Source: SAR116 cluster bacterium AG-335-B03 (lineage in GTDB: Bacteria; Pseudomonadota; Alphaproteobacteria; Puniceispirillales; Marisalimonadaceae). From it: 58,600 nt of DNA. The notes beneath the pieces were generated by a model. It was not told where the DNA came from and made no database searches. It saw only the letters and a list, made by a program, of their open reading frames with translations. Positions 28,429-37,838 of the stretch are shown here, in pieces. Made by a program: the position numbers and the translations under genes. Location of the stretch: contig QBZG01000007.1 in assembly GCA_003282435.1 (NCBI GenBank), positions 1 to 58,600 on the forward strand. Direction: 5' to 3'. Within the stretch, counting starts at the first letter, position 1; the number at the start of each line of letters is the position of its first letter.

Positions 28429-29091
28429 ATGGGCGAGTTTTTAGAACTTAAAGCAGAGGATAATCATAATTTTTCAGCATATATTTCTCAACCTTCAAAA
28501 AAGCCAATAGCAGGACTAGTGATATTGCAAGAAATATTTGGAGTTAATAACCACATTAGAGAAGTAACAGATCTATACGCAAGTAAAGGTTATCTTTCAA
28601 TAGCTCCTGCATTATTTGATAGAATAGAAAATAGTATTGAACTTGAATATAATGGAAATGGTGTAAATAAGGGAAGAAAATTAAAAGAATTATGTGACAA
28701 AAATGCTCTTAAGGATATTGACGCTACTATTTCGGTAGTGTCTTCTGCAGGTAAAGTTGGTATTGTAGGTTATTGTTGGGGTGGGTCTCTTTCTTGGAGA
28801 ATGGCTTGCCAATCAAATAATTTGTCAGCTTCTGTGTGCTACTATGGCGGTGATATTCCTAAACTTAAAAACCTTGAACCTAAATGCAAAGTTTTGACGC
28901 ATTTTGGTGAATTAGATCAAGGCATACCAATTGAAAGTGTTGAAGTTTTTACATCAGTCAAACCAGAGGTTATTACATATACATATCCAGCAGACCATGG
29001 ATTTAATTGTGATCATAGGAAGCAGTATTGTCAAATTAGTACTAAAGTAGCTTTAGATAGAACATTAAAATTTTTAAGGGTTAATTTATAA
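28429..29091 (+). CDS. Dienelactone hydrolase family protein
   Basis: Alpha/beta hydrolase of 220 aa in the dienelactone hydrolase group. The nucleophile is Cys116 in GIVGYCWGGSLSWRMA, with an acid in HFGELDQGIP and His in YPADHGFNCDHR. Characterised relatives open dienelactones in chloroaromatic breakdown, but many members act on unknown esters. It begins 13 nt after ychF with the site AGGAG upstream and is probably co-transcribed with it. The fold and catalytic Cys are sure; the substrate is unknown. Confidence 0.88.
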   Translation: MGEFLELKAEDNHNFSAYISQPSKKPIAGLVILQEIFGVNNHIREVTDLYASKGYLSIAPALFDRIENSIELEYNGNGVNKGRKLKELCDKNALKDIDATISVVSSAGKVGIVGYCWGGSLSWRMACQSNNLSASVCYYGGDIPKLKNLEPKCKVLTHFGELDQGIPIESVEVFTSVKPEVITYTYPADHGFNCDHRKQYCQISTKVALDRTLKFLRVNL

Positions 29092-29095
29092 TAAT

Positions 29096-29890
29096 CTATC
29101 TGTTTTTTATAGGGGCCCAAATTTGCTTCATTGCTAAATACGATAAGAGGGTAAGTACTAGTAAAAATAAAATTACTGAAATGCCTAGTCTTTTCCTGTC
29201 TTCCATTTCAGGTTCTGCTGCCCATGCTAAAAAGGCTGTTACATCTTTAGCCATTTGATTTGGTGTAGCTTTAGTTCCGTCTGAGTATTCAACGCCGTCT
29301 TCGTATAAGGGTTGTGGCATACCTATAAGTTTTCCAGGATAATATTTATTATAATACATTCCATCTGGAATTTTTTGTTCAGCAGGAGCGTCTACGTAGC
29401 CAGTTAATAAAGCGTGTAAGTAGTTAGCACCGTCAGACCTAGCCTTAACTATTAATGATAAGTCTGGTGGATAAGCTCCTCCGTTAGCTACACGTGCAGC
29501 TTGCTCATTGGGATATGGGGAAACAAATTTATCACTTGGTCTAGCTTCTCTTTCAACTACCTCTCCATCATCATTTAGAGTATTAACACTATTTTCAGAG
29601 GCAAAAGCCTTAATTTCATCATCATTATAGCCAATTGCTTTTAAATTTCTGTAAGCTAAAAGTCGCATACCATGACAACCCGCACAAACTTCTTTATAAA
29701 CTTGAAGTCCTCTTTGCTGAGACGCACGATCAAAAGTTCCTGTGATACCTGAAAAAGACCAATCAAGCTTGGGGAAGGTTATTTTCTCTCCAGCAGCAAA
29801 ACATATGTGAGAAGAAAAAAATAAGTATAAAATAGTACAAGATTGAATTATAAACCTTTTAATTTTAAACCAATAAGGTTTTGCGTTCAT
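29096..29890 (-). CDS. petC: Cytochrome c1 of the bc1 complex
   Basis: Haem subunit of ubiquinol-cytochrome c reductase. An N-terminal signal peptide runs to about Ala33. The haem c motif is Cys69-x2-Cys72-His73 (VCAGCHGMRLLAYRNL), the axial Met ligand lies in LIGMPQPLYEDG, and YLHALLTGYVDAP is conserved. The C-terminal anchor is ISVILFLLVLTLLSYLAMKQIW. The catalytic domain lies in the periplasm. The start codon directly abuts the petB stop; the operon order is petA-petB-petC. Its end lies 4 nt from the dienelactone hydrolase stop. Confidence 0.96.
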   Translation of the reverse strand: MNAKPYWFKIKRFIIQSCTILYLFFSSHICFAAGEKITFPKLDWSFSGITGTFDRASQQRGLQVYKEVCAGCHGMRLLAYRNLKAIGYNDDEIKAFASENSVNTLNDDGEVVEREARPSDKFVSPYPNEQAARVANGGAYPPDLSLIVKARSDGANYLHALLTGYVDAPAEQKIPDGMYYNKYYPGKLIGMPQPLYEDGVEYSDGTKATPNQMAKDVTAFLAWAAEPEMEDRKRLGISVILFLLVLTLLSYLAMKQIWAPIKNR

Positions 29891-31141
29891 CTATTTCTTC
29901 TCCCTAAAGGCAAAAGCTGAAGCTGGAGACGAACCACTCAAAACTGGCTCGGATATTGATATCGGTAGAGGTTTTGTTTTTTCAATGTAAGGTAATAATG
30001 GGAATAAAATTAAAAAGTGAAAGAAATAATAAGCGGTAGCTATTCTAGATAATATAACATAAATACCTTCTGCTGGCATTGCCCCTAAATATCCTAGTAA
30101 CACACAGTCGGCTAAAAGAATCCAAAAAAAGATCTTAAAAATTGGTCTAAACTGGGAGGACCTTACCGACGATCTGTCTAGCCAGGGAATTACAAATAAT
30201 ACAGCGATAGAACCAAACATAAATAGAACACCTCCTAATTTATCAGGAATTGCTCTAAGGATTGCATAAAAAGGCAGAAAATACCATTCGGGTACAATGT
30301 GGGCAGGTGTCACCATCGGGTTAGCTTCAATGTAATTATCAGGGTGCCCCATAAAATTTGGAAAAAAGAAAACAGCCGCCGCAAATATCGTTAAAAACAC
30401 ACCTAGTCCAAATAAATCTTTAATAGTGTAATAAGGATTAAATGGGAGTGTATCTTGAGTACCTTTTACATCAATTCCTATAGGATTATTCGACCCAAAT
30501 CTATGCAAAGCAACAAGGTGGAGTATTACAACACCAACAATTACAAAAGGTAAAACGAAGTGAAGCGAAAAGAAACGGTTAAGGGTTGAATTGTCAACTG
30601 AGAATCCTCCCCACAACCATGTTACTATACTTTCTCCGACTAATGGGATAGCTGAAAATAAATTAGTTATAACTGTAGCCCCCCAAAAGCTCATTTGTCC
30701 CCATGGTAAAACGTAACCCATAAAGGCTGTAGCCATCATTAGTAAAAGAATTAGCACACCCAAAATCCATAAAAGTTCTCTAGGCGCTTTGTAAGATCCG
30801 TAATAGAGTCCACGAAAAATGTGTATATAAACAACTATAAAAAAGAAGCTTGCTCCATTCATATGTATATATCTAATAAGCCATCCATGATTAACATCTC
30901 TCATTATTCTTTCAACAGAATCAAAGGCATAATCCACGTGAGCTGTATAGTTCATAGACAAAACAATCCCAGTTATAATCATTGTTACCAATGCAATACC
31001 TGCCAAAGATCCAAAGTTCCAAAAATAATTTAAATTTTTGGGAGTAGGATAATGATTTAACTCGTGATCCATAAAAGAAAATATAGGTAACCTATGGTCA
31101 ATCCATTTAACTACTGGGTTTTTAAACTTAGCCTTCGACAT
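29891..31141 (-). CDS. petB: Cytochrome b of the bc1 complex
   Basis: Membrane core subunit of the bc1 complex holding two b haems and both quinone sites, 416 aa with about eight or nine spans. Clear motifs: [31 protein letters not shown] (Qo region with haem ligand histidines nearby), [20 protein letters not shown], and the Qo-loop sequence [16 protein letters not shown] (PEWY). It follows petA after 24 nt. The C-terminal tail after the last span is longer and polar. The bc1 complex shows that the organism respires through ubiquinol and cytochrome c. Confidence 0.97.
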   Translation of the reverse strand: MSKAKFKNPVVKWIDHRLPIFSFMDHELNHYPTPKNLNYFWNFGSLAGIALVTMIITGIVLSMNYTAHVDYAFDSVERIMRDVNHGWLIRYIHMNGASFFFIVVYIHIFRGLYYGSYKAPRELLWILGVLILLLMMATAFMGYVLPWGQMSFWGATVITNLFSAIPLVGESIVTWLWGGFSVDNSTLNRFFSLHFVLPFVIVGVVILHLVALHRFGSNNPIGIDVKGTQDTLPFNPYYTIKDLFGLGVFLTIFAAAVFFFPNFMGHPDNYIEANPMVTPAHIVPEWYFLPFYAILRAIPDKLGGVLFMFGSIAVLFVIPWLDRSSVRSSQFRPIFKIFFWILLADCVLLGYLGAMPAEGIYVILSRIATAYYFFHFLILFPLLPYIEKTKPLPISISEPVLSGSSPASAFAFREKK

Positions 31142-31165
31142 TTATTACTCCTGATAACAAAAATA

Positions 31166-31705
31166 TTAACCAATCTTAATTAAAGTATCTGATAAGAATT
31201 CATATGAAGGTACAGCCAAGTTTGTTGGAGCAGGACCTTTTCTAATTCTACCAGAATGGTCATAGTGCGAACCATGACAAGGACAAAACCAACCCCCATA
31301 TTGACCTTTAACATCTCCTGATTTTTGACCTAGTGGAACGCAACCTAAGTGAGTGCATACGCCAACTAGAACAATGTATTTCTCATTTGTAACTCGATCA
31401 GAGTCTTTTTCTGGATCTCTCATATCATCCATGGATGCTTCCCTAGCATCTCTAATTTCGCCTGGAGTTCTATGACGTACAAAAACTGGTTTTCCTCTCC
31501 ACTTAACTGTAATAGCTTGCCCTTCTTCTAAAGAAGATAAATCTATTTCGGTTGATGCAAGAGCCAATGTGTCGGCAGCGGGGTTCATTTGATCTATTAA
31601 AGGCCATACGAATGAAGCGGCACCTATCCCAGCCATAGCATAAGTAGAAACAAGAAGAAAATCCCTTTTACTTTCATCATTTTTTTTATTTGGTTTTTTA
31701 GACAT
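31166..31705 (-). CDS. petA: Rieske iron-sulfur subunit of the bc1 complex
   Basis: Carries the 2Fe-2S cluster that takes electrons from ubiquinol. Cluster motifs are CTHLGCVPLG and CPCHGSHYDHSGR, and the PSYEF near the end is conserved. A single N-terminal span (LLVSTYAMAGIGAASFVWPLI) anchors it; RDFLL before it resembles a twin-arginine-like signal with only one Arg visible. The frame is open to an ATG at 31720, but ATG at 31705 has AGGGAG placed 5-6 nt upstream and gives MSKKPNKK, so I chose it. It is the first gene of petABC. Confidence 0.95.
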   Translation of the reverse strand: MSKKPNKKNDESKRDFLLVSTYAMAGIGAASFVWPLIDQMNPAADTLALASTEIDLSSLEEGQAITVKWRGKPVFVRHRTPGEIRDAREASMDDMRDPEKDSDRVTNEKYIVLVGVCTHLGCVPLGQKSGDVKGQYGGWFCPCHGSHYDHSGRIRKGPAPTNLAVPSYEFLSDTLIKIG

Positions 31706-31839
31706 ATATCTCCCTGTCATTATTGATATTTATATAAACATTCTTTTAAAAAATTTCTAGTGTTTTTCTTTATGAAAAATAATTTTTTTAACTAAATTTT
31801 CTCTAATGAAAAATTTGAACATTAATTATTTGTATATAT

Positions 31840-32751
31840 CTAAGTCCAAGAGACTTTTGGAGGCAAACTCATTAAAACTGCTTCTGTGTTTCCCCCAGTT
31901 CTTAATCCAAAAATTGTACCTCTGTCATATAAAAGATTAAACTCTACATACCTACCTCTTTTTATTAATTGAGCATCCCTTTCTTTTTTACTAAATTTTT
32001 TTTCAAGTTTATTTTTTATTATTTTTGAATACGAAGATAGAAATGTTTTGCCAACATCTTTAACAAATGAAAAATCATTTTCCCAATTATCATTATAAAG
32101 ATAATCAAAAAAAATACCCCCAACGCCCCTAGCCTCTTCTCTATGCGGTAAAAAGAAATACTCATCACACCAGTTTTTAAATTTTGGATAATATGAGTTA
32201 TCATACCTGTCACAACTAATTTTTAAATCTTGATGGAATAATTTAGTAACTTCAAAATCCTCAAAGGTTGGAGTTAAATCTCCACCTCCACCAAACCAAA
32301 TCTTTTTTTTATCACCTTCACCAGTAACTAATAGTCTGGTATTCATGTGTGCTGCTGGAATATGCGGGTTACACATATGTGAAACGACTGAAATGCCTGA
32401 AGCCCAAAAAGCCCCATTTTCTTCTGCACCTGGAATTTGTCCTCTAAACTCCTTAGAAAAATTTCCATAAACTGTTGAAATATTTACACCAACTTTTTCA
32501 AAAATTTTACCTTTCATAATCGAAATTATTCCACCACCTCCACCATCTCTTTGCCATTTTTTTTGAACAAAATTTATTTTTGTATTTTTATTTAATTGAC
32601 TATTTTCAATTTCTTCAAAAGATTTACAAATTTCATTACGAAGTTTGGCAAACCAAATGCTTGCCTTTTCTTTTTTATCTTCAAGTAAGTCTGAATTATA
32701 AAGACATTTTTGTTCTTGTAATTTAGCTAACATATCTAGTTTAGTTGTCAT
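31840..32751 (-). CDS. hemF: Oxygen-dependent coproporphyrinogen III oxidase
   Basis: Converts coproporphyrinogen III to protoporphyrinogen IX using oxygen, in the haem pathway that supplies the cytochromes. Diagnostic parts: WQRDGGGGGIISIMKG, FWASGISVVSHMCNPHIPAAHMNTR, WFGGGGDLTP, and RGRYVEFNLLYDRGTIFGLRTGGNTEAVLMSLPP at the end. Length of 303 aa is normal. It overlaps the cca gene by 11 nt, so the two are probably translated together. Its presence implies aerobic growth. Confidence 0.97.
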   Translation of the reverse strand: MTTKLDMLAKLQEQKCLYNSDLLEDKKEKASIWFAKLRNEICKSFEEIENSQLNKNTKINFVQKKWQRDGGGGGIISIMKGKIFEKVGVNISTVYGNFSKEFRGQIPGAEENGAFWASGISVVSHMCNPHIPAAHMNTRLLVTGEGDKKKIWFGGGGDLTPTFEDFEVTKLFHQDLKISCDRYDNSYYPKFKNWCDEYFFLPHREEARGVGGIFFDYLYNDNWENDFSFVKDVGKTFLSSYSKIIKNKLEKKFSKKERDAQLIKRGRYVEFNLLYDRGTIFGLRTGGNTEAVLMSLPPKVSWT

Positions 32752-34069
32752 ATCTAATTTCTTTAACTAAGTAACTTTCTAAAAAAGTTAAAATATTTTC
32801 AGGTGAACTGTTAAAATCGTTATTAACCCAAAAATCTTCAGCTTTAAAGATTAAATCATCAATGTTCTTTAAGTAAGTATTATCTTGTAAATTTTGTATC
32901 TTTTTCCTTGTTAAAGTCAATGTTGGCCATTTCAAGTTAAATAAATCAATTAATTTAATAATTTCAATAGGAAAGACATGTAGTAGTCCAAATTTATACC
33001 AATTGAATGGTATCCTGTCTTTCATAAAAAAACCTTTATTGACCTTATTAATTTTACATCTATATTTCCAAATAAGCTTTAATACATATAATTCTATTTC
33101 ATTAGAGGTAAATTTTTTCATAGTATTTTGATTTACTATGAGTTCGTTGTTTTTCAATTGTTTGATAAAATTAAGAAATTTAATTTTTCTCTTGTTTAAT
33201 TCAAACCGTTTAATAATTTTGTCAAAATTTTCTAAGTTATATAAGTGCGGCATAACTATGGATATTAAATCAAGCTTTTCACTATTTATAATATTCAATC
33301 CATATGTTTTGATGTAATTTACTATCTTGAAATCTTTCGTTTTAAAACCCGTATGCTTATTTATTTTGTTACTTTTGTTAATTTTATTAAGAATGTATTT
33401 GTCTAATTCTAATGTAACTAACATAGATAAACATAGTTCAAAATTTGTAACCATAAGAATTTTATGCAACTCATTTCTAATTCTCATGTTGCTTAATATT
33501 GAAATCTTATTAGCTTTTTTTATAATTTTTTCTTTTAGATTTTGATCAATATCAAAAACCGGAAATGTTCCACAAAAACGGCAAAATCTTAAAATTCTTA
33601 AATGGTCTTCTTCTATTCTGTTAATAGGATCCCCAATGAATCTTAATTTTTTATCAATTATATCTTTATATCCACCAAATGGGTCAATTAAGTTTCCTTT
33701 TTCGTCTAAGTATAAAGCATTAATTGTAAAATCTCTTCTTTTTGCGTCTTCATACAAAGTATTAGTAAAGTCAACAAGCGCACTCCTTCCAAAACTTATC
33801 AAATCCTTTCTAAAGCTTGTAATATGATATTCTTTATTATTTAAAATAATTGAAATTGTCTTATAATATATATTTGTAGAATTAATCTTAATATTTTTTT
33901 TACTAATATTTTCTAAGAATAGACTAATATCAATATTTATTACAAAATCTATATCATAAATTTCCTGGTTGATAAGATAATCTCTTATCGCTCCTCCAAC
34001 AATCCAAGCTTTAGCATTGGCACTTTTAACAATATTAAATATAATTTTAATATTTTTATCTTCATTCAT
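32741..34069 (-). CDS. cca: CCA tRNA nucleotidyltransferase
   Basis: Adds or repairs the 3'-terminal CCA of tRNAs. The nucleotidyltransferase head has AWIVGGAIRDYLINQEIYDIDFVI with the catalytic acid pair DID, then RRDFTINALYLD, IDPFGGYKDI and IEEDHLRILRFCRFCGTF. The long lysine- and asparagine-rich C-terminal body is the usual tRNA-binding part. Length of 442 aa is normal for the class II type. It lies 44 nt after the DUF6111 gene and overlaps hemF by 11 nt. Confidence 0.93.
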   Translation of the reverse strand: MNEDKNIKIIFNIVKSANAKAWIVGGAIRDYLINQEIYDIDFVINIDISLFLENISKKNIKINSTNIYYKTISIILNNKEYHITSFRKDLISFGRSALVDFTNTLYEDAKRRDFTINALYLDEKGNLIDPFGGYKDIIDKKLRFIGDPINRIEEDHLRILRFCRFCGTFPVFDIDQNLKEKIIKKANKISILSNMRIRNELHKILMVTNFELCLSMLVTLELDKYILNKINKSNKINKHTGFKTKDFKIVNYIKTYGLNIINSEKLDLISIVMPHLYNLENFDKIIKRFELNKRKIKFLNFIKQLKNNELIVNQNTMKKFTSNEIELYVLKLIWKYRCKINKVNKGFFMKDRIPFNWYKFGLLHVFPIEIIKLIDLFNLKWPTLTLTRKKIQNLQDNTYLKNIDDLIFKAEDFWVNNDFNSSPENILTFLESYLVKEIRYDN

Positions 34070-34113
34070 AAGATTTTTTAAATCTTGATAAATAATCTAG
34101 AGCCTTTTATTTT

Positions 34114-34368
34114 CTATTTAGAAAAGTTACCGTCTTTAACTTTTCCATCTATGATTGATGGAGGATTATAGGAATAACTTGGATTGAAAGCATTTCCTTC
34201 CAAATATAAAAAGGAAAATAAAATAAATATACAAAATCCTGTAAGACTTACTAAAGTTGAAAAAAATATTCTGTTATTTTTTGTCAGCTTTTTTAAAACA
34301 TAATTAGTTAAGAAAAAAAGAGCTATTGAAAAAAGTATAGCTAAAAAAATAATTAAATATCGTCGCAT
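34114..34368 (-). CDS. DUF6111-family small membrane protein
   Basis: Membrane protein of 84 aa with two hydrophobic spans (about residues 2-23 and 35-55). The C-terminal pattern YNPPSIIDGKVKDGNF matches the ending typical of DUF6111 (aromatic-P-x-x-x-DG-x-v-x-x-G-x-F). It sits between the NUDIX hydrolase and cca, the exact place of DUF6111 genes in alphaproteobacteria. The frame is open to 34434, but ATG at 34368 has GAGGGAG upstream, gives MRRYLIIFLAILFS and overlaps the NUDIX gene by 16 nt. Function unknown. Confidence 0.72.
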   Translation of the reverse strand: MRRYLIIFLAILFSIALFFLTNYVLKKLTKNNRIFFSTLVSLTGFCIFILFSFLYLEGNAFNPSYSYNPPSIIDGKVKDGNFSK

Positions 34369-34976
34369 GGTGGAAACTCCCTCAAACCTAATCCTGCAGA
34401 AATGGTAACTAGAACTCTTGCTGTCAATCCCCAAATATTTTCATTATTATAATTTATTTTCCAAGTCATAGACATGCTTGAATTTACAGGAGGTTTTTCT
34501 CTAATATGAAATTTAGGTGATAATAGATAATAAGATTTAGGATAAAAAATTTTTTCAACTTCATTTGAGTTTGGACTTATTAAACTTTCCCATTCTGAAT
34601 TTTGTTTCATAATAGCAAGAAATGGTGTAACTACATATCCTGTTCCAGTATAGAATTTTGGTAATTTTCCAATAATATCATAATTATCTCTAGGAATATT
34701 TACTTCTTCTTCAGTTTCTCTTTGGACAGTATCTTTTAAATCTTTGTCTTCTCTTTCTTTCCTTCCTCCAGGAAATGCTATTTGTCCAGCATGTTTTCTA
34801 AGATTATTTTTTCTTTTAGTCATTAAAATTAGACTAATATTTTCCACATAATTATTTACAAATAATATTAATATACTTGCTTCAGAGTAATTTACAATTG
34901 AACGATCTCTATCCCCTGCATTTTTCACACTAGTTATACAACTAACAAGATCATTTTTTGATATCGTCTTTATCAT
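34353..34976 (-). CDS. CoA pyrophosphatase-type NUDIX hydrolase
   Basis: NUDIX enzyme of 207 aa. Just before and in the Nudix box is the CoA-diphosphatase pattern MTKRKNNLRKHAGQIAFPGGRKE, followed by RETEEEVNI. Family members split CoA or oxidised CoA into phosphopantetheine and 3',5'-ADP. VVTPFLAIMKQ and WGLTARVLVTISAGLGL are also typical. It is the first gene of the run NUDIX-DUF6111-cca-hemF and is divergent from the TauE/SafE gene over 77 nt. Confidence 0.88.
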   Translation of the reverse strand: MIKTISKNDLVSCITSVKNAGDRDRSIVNYSEASILILFVNNYVENISLILMTKRKNNLRKHAGQIAFPGGRKEREDKDLKDTVQRETEEEVNIPRDNYDIIGKLPKFYTGTGYVVTPFLAIMKQNSEWESLISPNSNEVEKIFYPKSYYLLSPKFHIREKPPVNSSMSMTWKINYNNENIWGLTARVLVTISAGLGLREFPPCDDI

Positions 34977-35053
34977 TAATTTTACTCTAAATAATTATTT
35001 TTAAAATATAAATAATGTACTATCATACATGAACAAATAATAATGAAAATTTT

Positions 35054-35968
35054 ATGTATATATATTTACCTATAGCTGAACAACCAATTCACTCTTTAGC
35101 AATTTTAGGTGTGGGAAGTTTTCTTGGACTTATAATGGGTTTAGTTGGTGTGGGTGGTGGTTTCTTATTAACACCCATTATGATGTTTTTAGGAATACCT
35201 CCTCCAGTTGCGGTAGCATCTGTCGCAAATCAATTAGTTGCACCCTCAGTTTCTGGAGTATTGTCACATTGGAAAAGAGGTAATGTTGATTTCAAAATGG
35301 GCACAGTTTTACTTTTAGGTGGTGTTGTCGGCTCTTCTATAGGAGTTGTGATTTTTAATTTTTTGGGCAAAATCGGACAGCTAGATCTCGTTATTAAATC
35401 TTCTTATGTAGTTTTCCTGACTTTAATAGGAAGCTTAATGTTGTCTGAATCGTTGAATTTAATTTTGCGAAAAAGAAAAGGGAAAGTTTCTAGAGGCAAA
35501 CTTCATCAACATAATTGGCTTCACGGACTTCCTTTTAAAACAAGATTTAGAAAATCAAAATTATATATTTCAGTCTTATTACCTATTTTTATTGGCATTA
35601 TAGTAGGTATTCTCGCAGCATTAATGGGTATTGGTGGAGGGTTTATTATTGTACCTGCGATGATATATCTTTTAGGAATGCCCACTTCTTTAGTGGTCGG
35701 TACGTCTCTCTTTCAGATTATATTTGTTGCTGCAAACACAACAATTCTCCAAGCTTCTCAAAATCAAACAGTTGATATTGTTTTAGCGTCAATCTTGTTA
35801 TTGGGGTCAGTAGTAGGAGTCCAAGTTGGTTCTAGGTTTACCAATATTCTAAAAGGGGAGTATTTGAGATTGATTTTGTCTACCCTTATAATTTTAGTAA
35901 GCCTAAAGCTTTTAACGGATTTAATCACAATTCCTTCAGACATTTTTTCTATAATTATAAGTAGGTAA
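35054..35968 (+). CDS. TauE/SafE family sulfite/organosulfonate exporter
   Basis: Inner-membrane protein of 304 aa with about eight spans in two homologous halves, each with a glycine-rich motif: GLVGVGGGFLLTPIMMFLGIPPPVAVA in the first and AALMGIGGGFIIVPAMIYLLGMPTSLVVG in the second. Members export sulfite or sulfoacetate, or move related sulfur anions. The next two genes (TIGR02186 and UspA) are its standard alphaproteobacterial partners, so the three probably form one unit. The substrate is not shown by sequence. Confidence 0.88.
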   Translation: MYIYLPIAEQPIHSLAILGVGSFLGLIMGLVGVGGGFLLTPIMMFLGIPPPVAVASVANQLVAPSVSGVLSHWKRGNVDFKMGTVLLLGGVVGSSIGVVIFNFLGKIGQLDLVIKSSYVVFLTLIGSLMLSESLNLILRKRKGKVSRGKLHQHNWLHGLPFKTRFRKSKLYISVLLPIFIGIIVGILAALMGIGGGFIIVPAMIYLLGMPTSLVVGTSLFQIIFVAANTTILQASQNQTVDIVLASILLLGSVVGVQVGSRFTNILKGEYLRLILSTLIILVSLKLLTDLITIPSDIFSIIISR

Positions 35969-35975
35969 ATAAAAA

Positions 35976-36725
35976 GTGAAATTTTTAACATCTCTACACA
36001 TATTAGTTATAGCTTTTATTATCTCACATGATGTAAAAGCCAAAAATCAAATTGTGGCAGACCTTTCTCAAGAAAACGTTAAAATTACCACAGATTTTTT
36101 AGGTGCTAAAATACTTTTATTTGGAGCATATGATGGTCAAAAAGGTGACGACATTATTGTAGTTGTGACTGGTCCGAAAGGACTAGTTACAGTTCAAAAG
36201 AAGGAAAAAGTTTTTGGTATTTGGGTGAATACTAAATCAGTGAATTATATAAACACTCCAAAGTATTTAAACATTTCTTCTAATAGGGATATTAATAAAA
36301 TACTCAACCAAAAAACTCAAAAAATTTCAGAAATTGGGTTAAATAATTTAAAAATAAGACTTCAACCTGGTAAAAAAGTTCAAAAAGAAAAGGAATGGAG
36401 AGAAGCTCTTACAAGAAATATGTTAAAATCAAAATTGTGGAGCTTGAATGAGAATTCAATCAGTTTAAATAAAAATGCATTATTTAGGTCTTATTTAAGT
36501 CTTCCATCTAATGTCATCACAGGTCAATTTGAAGTAAAAATATTGCATTATCGAAACAGTAAACTTATATCTAAAGAATTAAGTACAATTAATGTCTCAA
36601 AGTCAGGTGTCAGTGCAGAAATATATAATATAGCCCAAAATTACTCAACATTGTATGGCATTTTTGCCGTTATACTAGCTGTTTTAGTTGGTTGGGGTAC
36701 CAATCTAATTTTTAGGAAAGTTTGA
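35976..36725 (+). CDS. TIGR02186-family membrane-anchored protein
   Basis: Protein of 249 aa with an N-terminal signal peptide (MKFLTSLHILVIAFIISHDVKA), a periplasmic body and a single C-terminal span (YGIFAVILAVLVGWGTNLIF). The body has IVADLSQENVKITTDFLGAKILLFGA and VTGPKGLVTVQKKEKVFGIWVN, the hallmarks of TIGR02186. Initiation is at GTG 35976, 7 nt after the exporter stop. It always travels with TauE/SafE genes in this class, so it probably helps the exporter or senses its substrate. No biochemical role is known. Confidence 0.85.
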   Translation: MKFLTSLHILVIAFIISHDVKAKNQIVADLSQENVKITTDFLGAKILLFGAYDGQKGDDIIVVVTGPKGLVTVQKKEKVFGIWVNTKSVNYINTPKYLNISSNRDINKILNQKTQKISEIGLNNLKIRLQPGKKVQKEKEWREALTRNMLKSKLWSLNENSISLNKNALFRSYLSLPSNVITGQFEVKILHYRNSKLISKELSTINVSKSGVSAEIYNIAQNYSTLYGIFAVILAVLVGWGTNLIFRKV

Positions 36726-36735
36726 TGACGAAGTG

Positions 36736-37245
36736 ATGGCAAAAAAAATAAATGTTAAAACTAAATCTAAAACTCATAAACCAAGTAATCGTTTATTTTT
36801 AGTTGTTGCTGATGATAGTAAGGAATTGCATCAAGCTTTATACTATGCAGCAAGAAGAGCGGCTACTGCTGGAGGCGAAATTGCACTTTTCCGATGCATA
36901 GAGCCCATTGAAGGGCAATTATGGGGCGGCGTTACTGAAATTATGGAATCTGAAGCTGAACAATCAAGTAAAAAATTGCTTAATGAACTTAGTGAATATT
37001 GTGAAAAATTAGGAGCACCTAAACCACGAACATTTGTTAGAAAAGGAATTGCTCACGAAGAATTATTTAATTTAATCGACAAAGAAGAAGCCATTAGAGT
37101 TTTAGTTTTAGGAGTTTCTACTGAACATGGTAATCCTGGCCCATTAATAAATTATATTATTAATAAGGGTAGTAACCAATGCAGAGTTCCTATAACTATT
37201 GTTCCGGGAAACTTAACTGATGAACAAATCGACGCGCTAGTATAA
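36736..37245 (+). CDS. Universal stress protein (UspA fold)
   Basis: Cytoplasmic UspA-like protein of 169 aa. It has the family core RLFLVVADDSKELHQALYYAARRAATAGGEIALFRCI and, near the end, GPLINYIINKGSNQCRVPITIVPG. The nucleotide-binding pattern is less perfect than in the ATP-binding group (VLGVSTEHGNPGPLIN). It is the third gene of the TauE/SafE-TIGR02186 set, so it may serve that system. A GTG at 36733 lies one codon upstream; I chose the ATG at 36736. Confidence 0.85.
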   Translation: MAKKINVKTKSKTHKPSNRLFLVVADDSKELHQALYYAARRAATAGGEIALFRCIEPIEGQLWGGVTEIMESEAEQSSKKLLNELSEYCEKLGAPKPRTFVRKGIAHEELFNLIDKEEAIRVLVLGVSTEHGNPGPLINYIINKGSNQCRVPITIVPGNLTDEQIDALV

Positions 37246-37303
37246 AAAGATGTTGATTTTAAATAATCTAGCCTTATACATTACAAAATAAAGTGAGTGA
37301 ATT

Positions 37304-37834
37304 ATGTTTAAAAAATTAATTATTATTTTATTAGGGGTAATGTGTGTTACAATGGTTAAGCCAACAAAAAAAGCTTCTGCAAATTCAAGTAAATTTATAA
37401 CTATTGAAACATCTCAAGGTAAAGTTGTAATTGAGACACTACCGAAAATTGCTCCTATGCACGTCAAGAGGATAAAACAATTAGTTAAAAATGGTTTTTA
37501 TGATGGTATCATTTTTCACAGAGTTATCAAAGGTTTTATGGCTCAAACTGGTGATCCTGATGGTGTTGGTACAGGCGGCTCAGGTAAAAATTTAAAGGCT
37601 GAATTTTCTGATTACGAATATAAATACGGAACTGTTGGAATGGCCAGATCTATGAGTCCAGACAGTGGTGACAGTCAATTTTTTATTTGTTTTGACGGTT
37701 GTAGTCATTTGACTGGTCAATATACTGTTTGGGGGCAAGTAATTTCTGGAATGGAAGCTGTTGAAAAACTTTCAATAGGAGAGCCTCCAAGTAATCCTGA
37801 CAAAATGATATCAGTAAGACTTGGCAAAAAATAA
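37304..37834 (+). CDS. Secreted peptidyl-prolyl cis-trans isomerase (cyclophilin)
   Basis: Cyclophilin of 176 aa that speeds proline isomerisation during protein folding. An N-terminal signal peptide (FKKLIIILLGVMCVTMVKP then KKASANS) suggests a periplasmic location. Active-site features are FHRVIKGFMAQTGDPDGVGTGGSG, VGMARSMSPDSGDSQFFICF and LTGQYTVWGQVISGMEAVEKL. It follows the UspA gene after 58 nt. Its stop lies 4 nt from the convergent pyk stop. Confidence 0.93.
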   Translation: MFKKLIIILLGVMCVTMVKPTKKASANSSKFITIETSQGKVVIETLPKIAPMHVKRIKQLVKNGFYDGIIFHRVIKGFMAQTGDPDGVGTGGSGKNLKAEFSDYEYKYGTVGMARSMSPDSGDSQFFICFDGCSHLTGQYTVWGQVISGMEAVEKLSIGEPPSNPDKMISVRLGKK

Positions 37835-37838
37835 TTAA

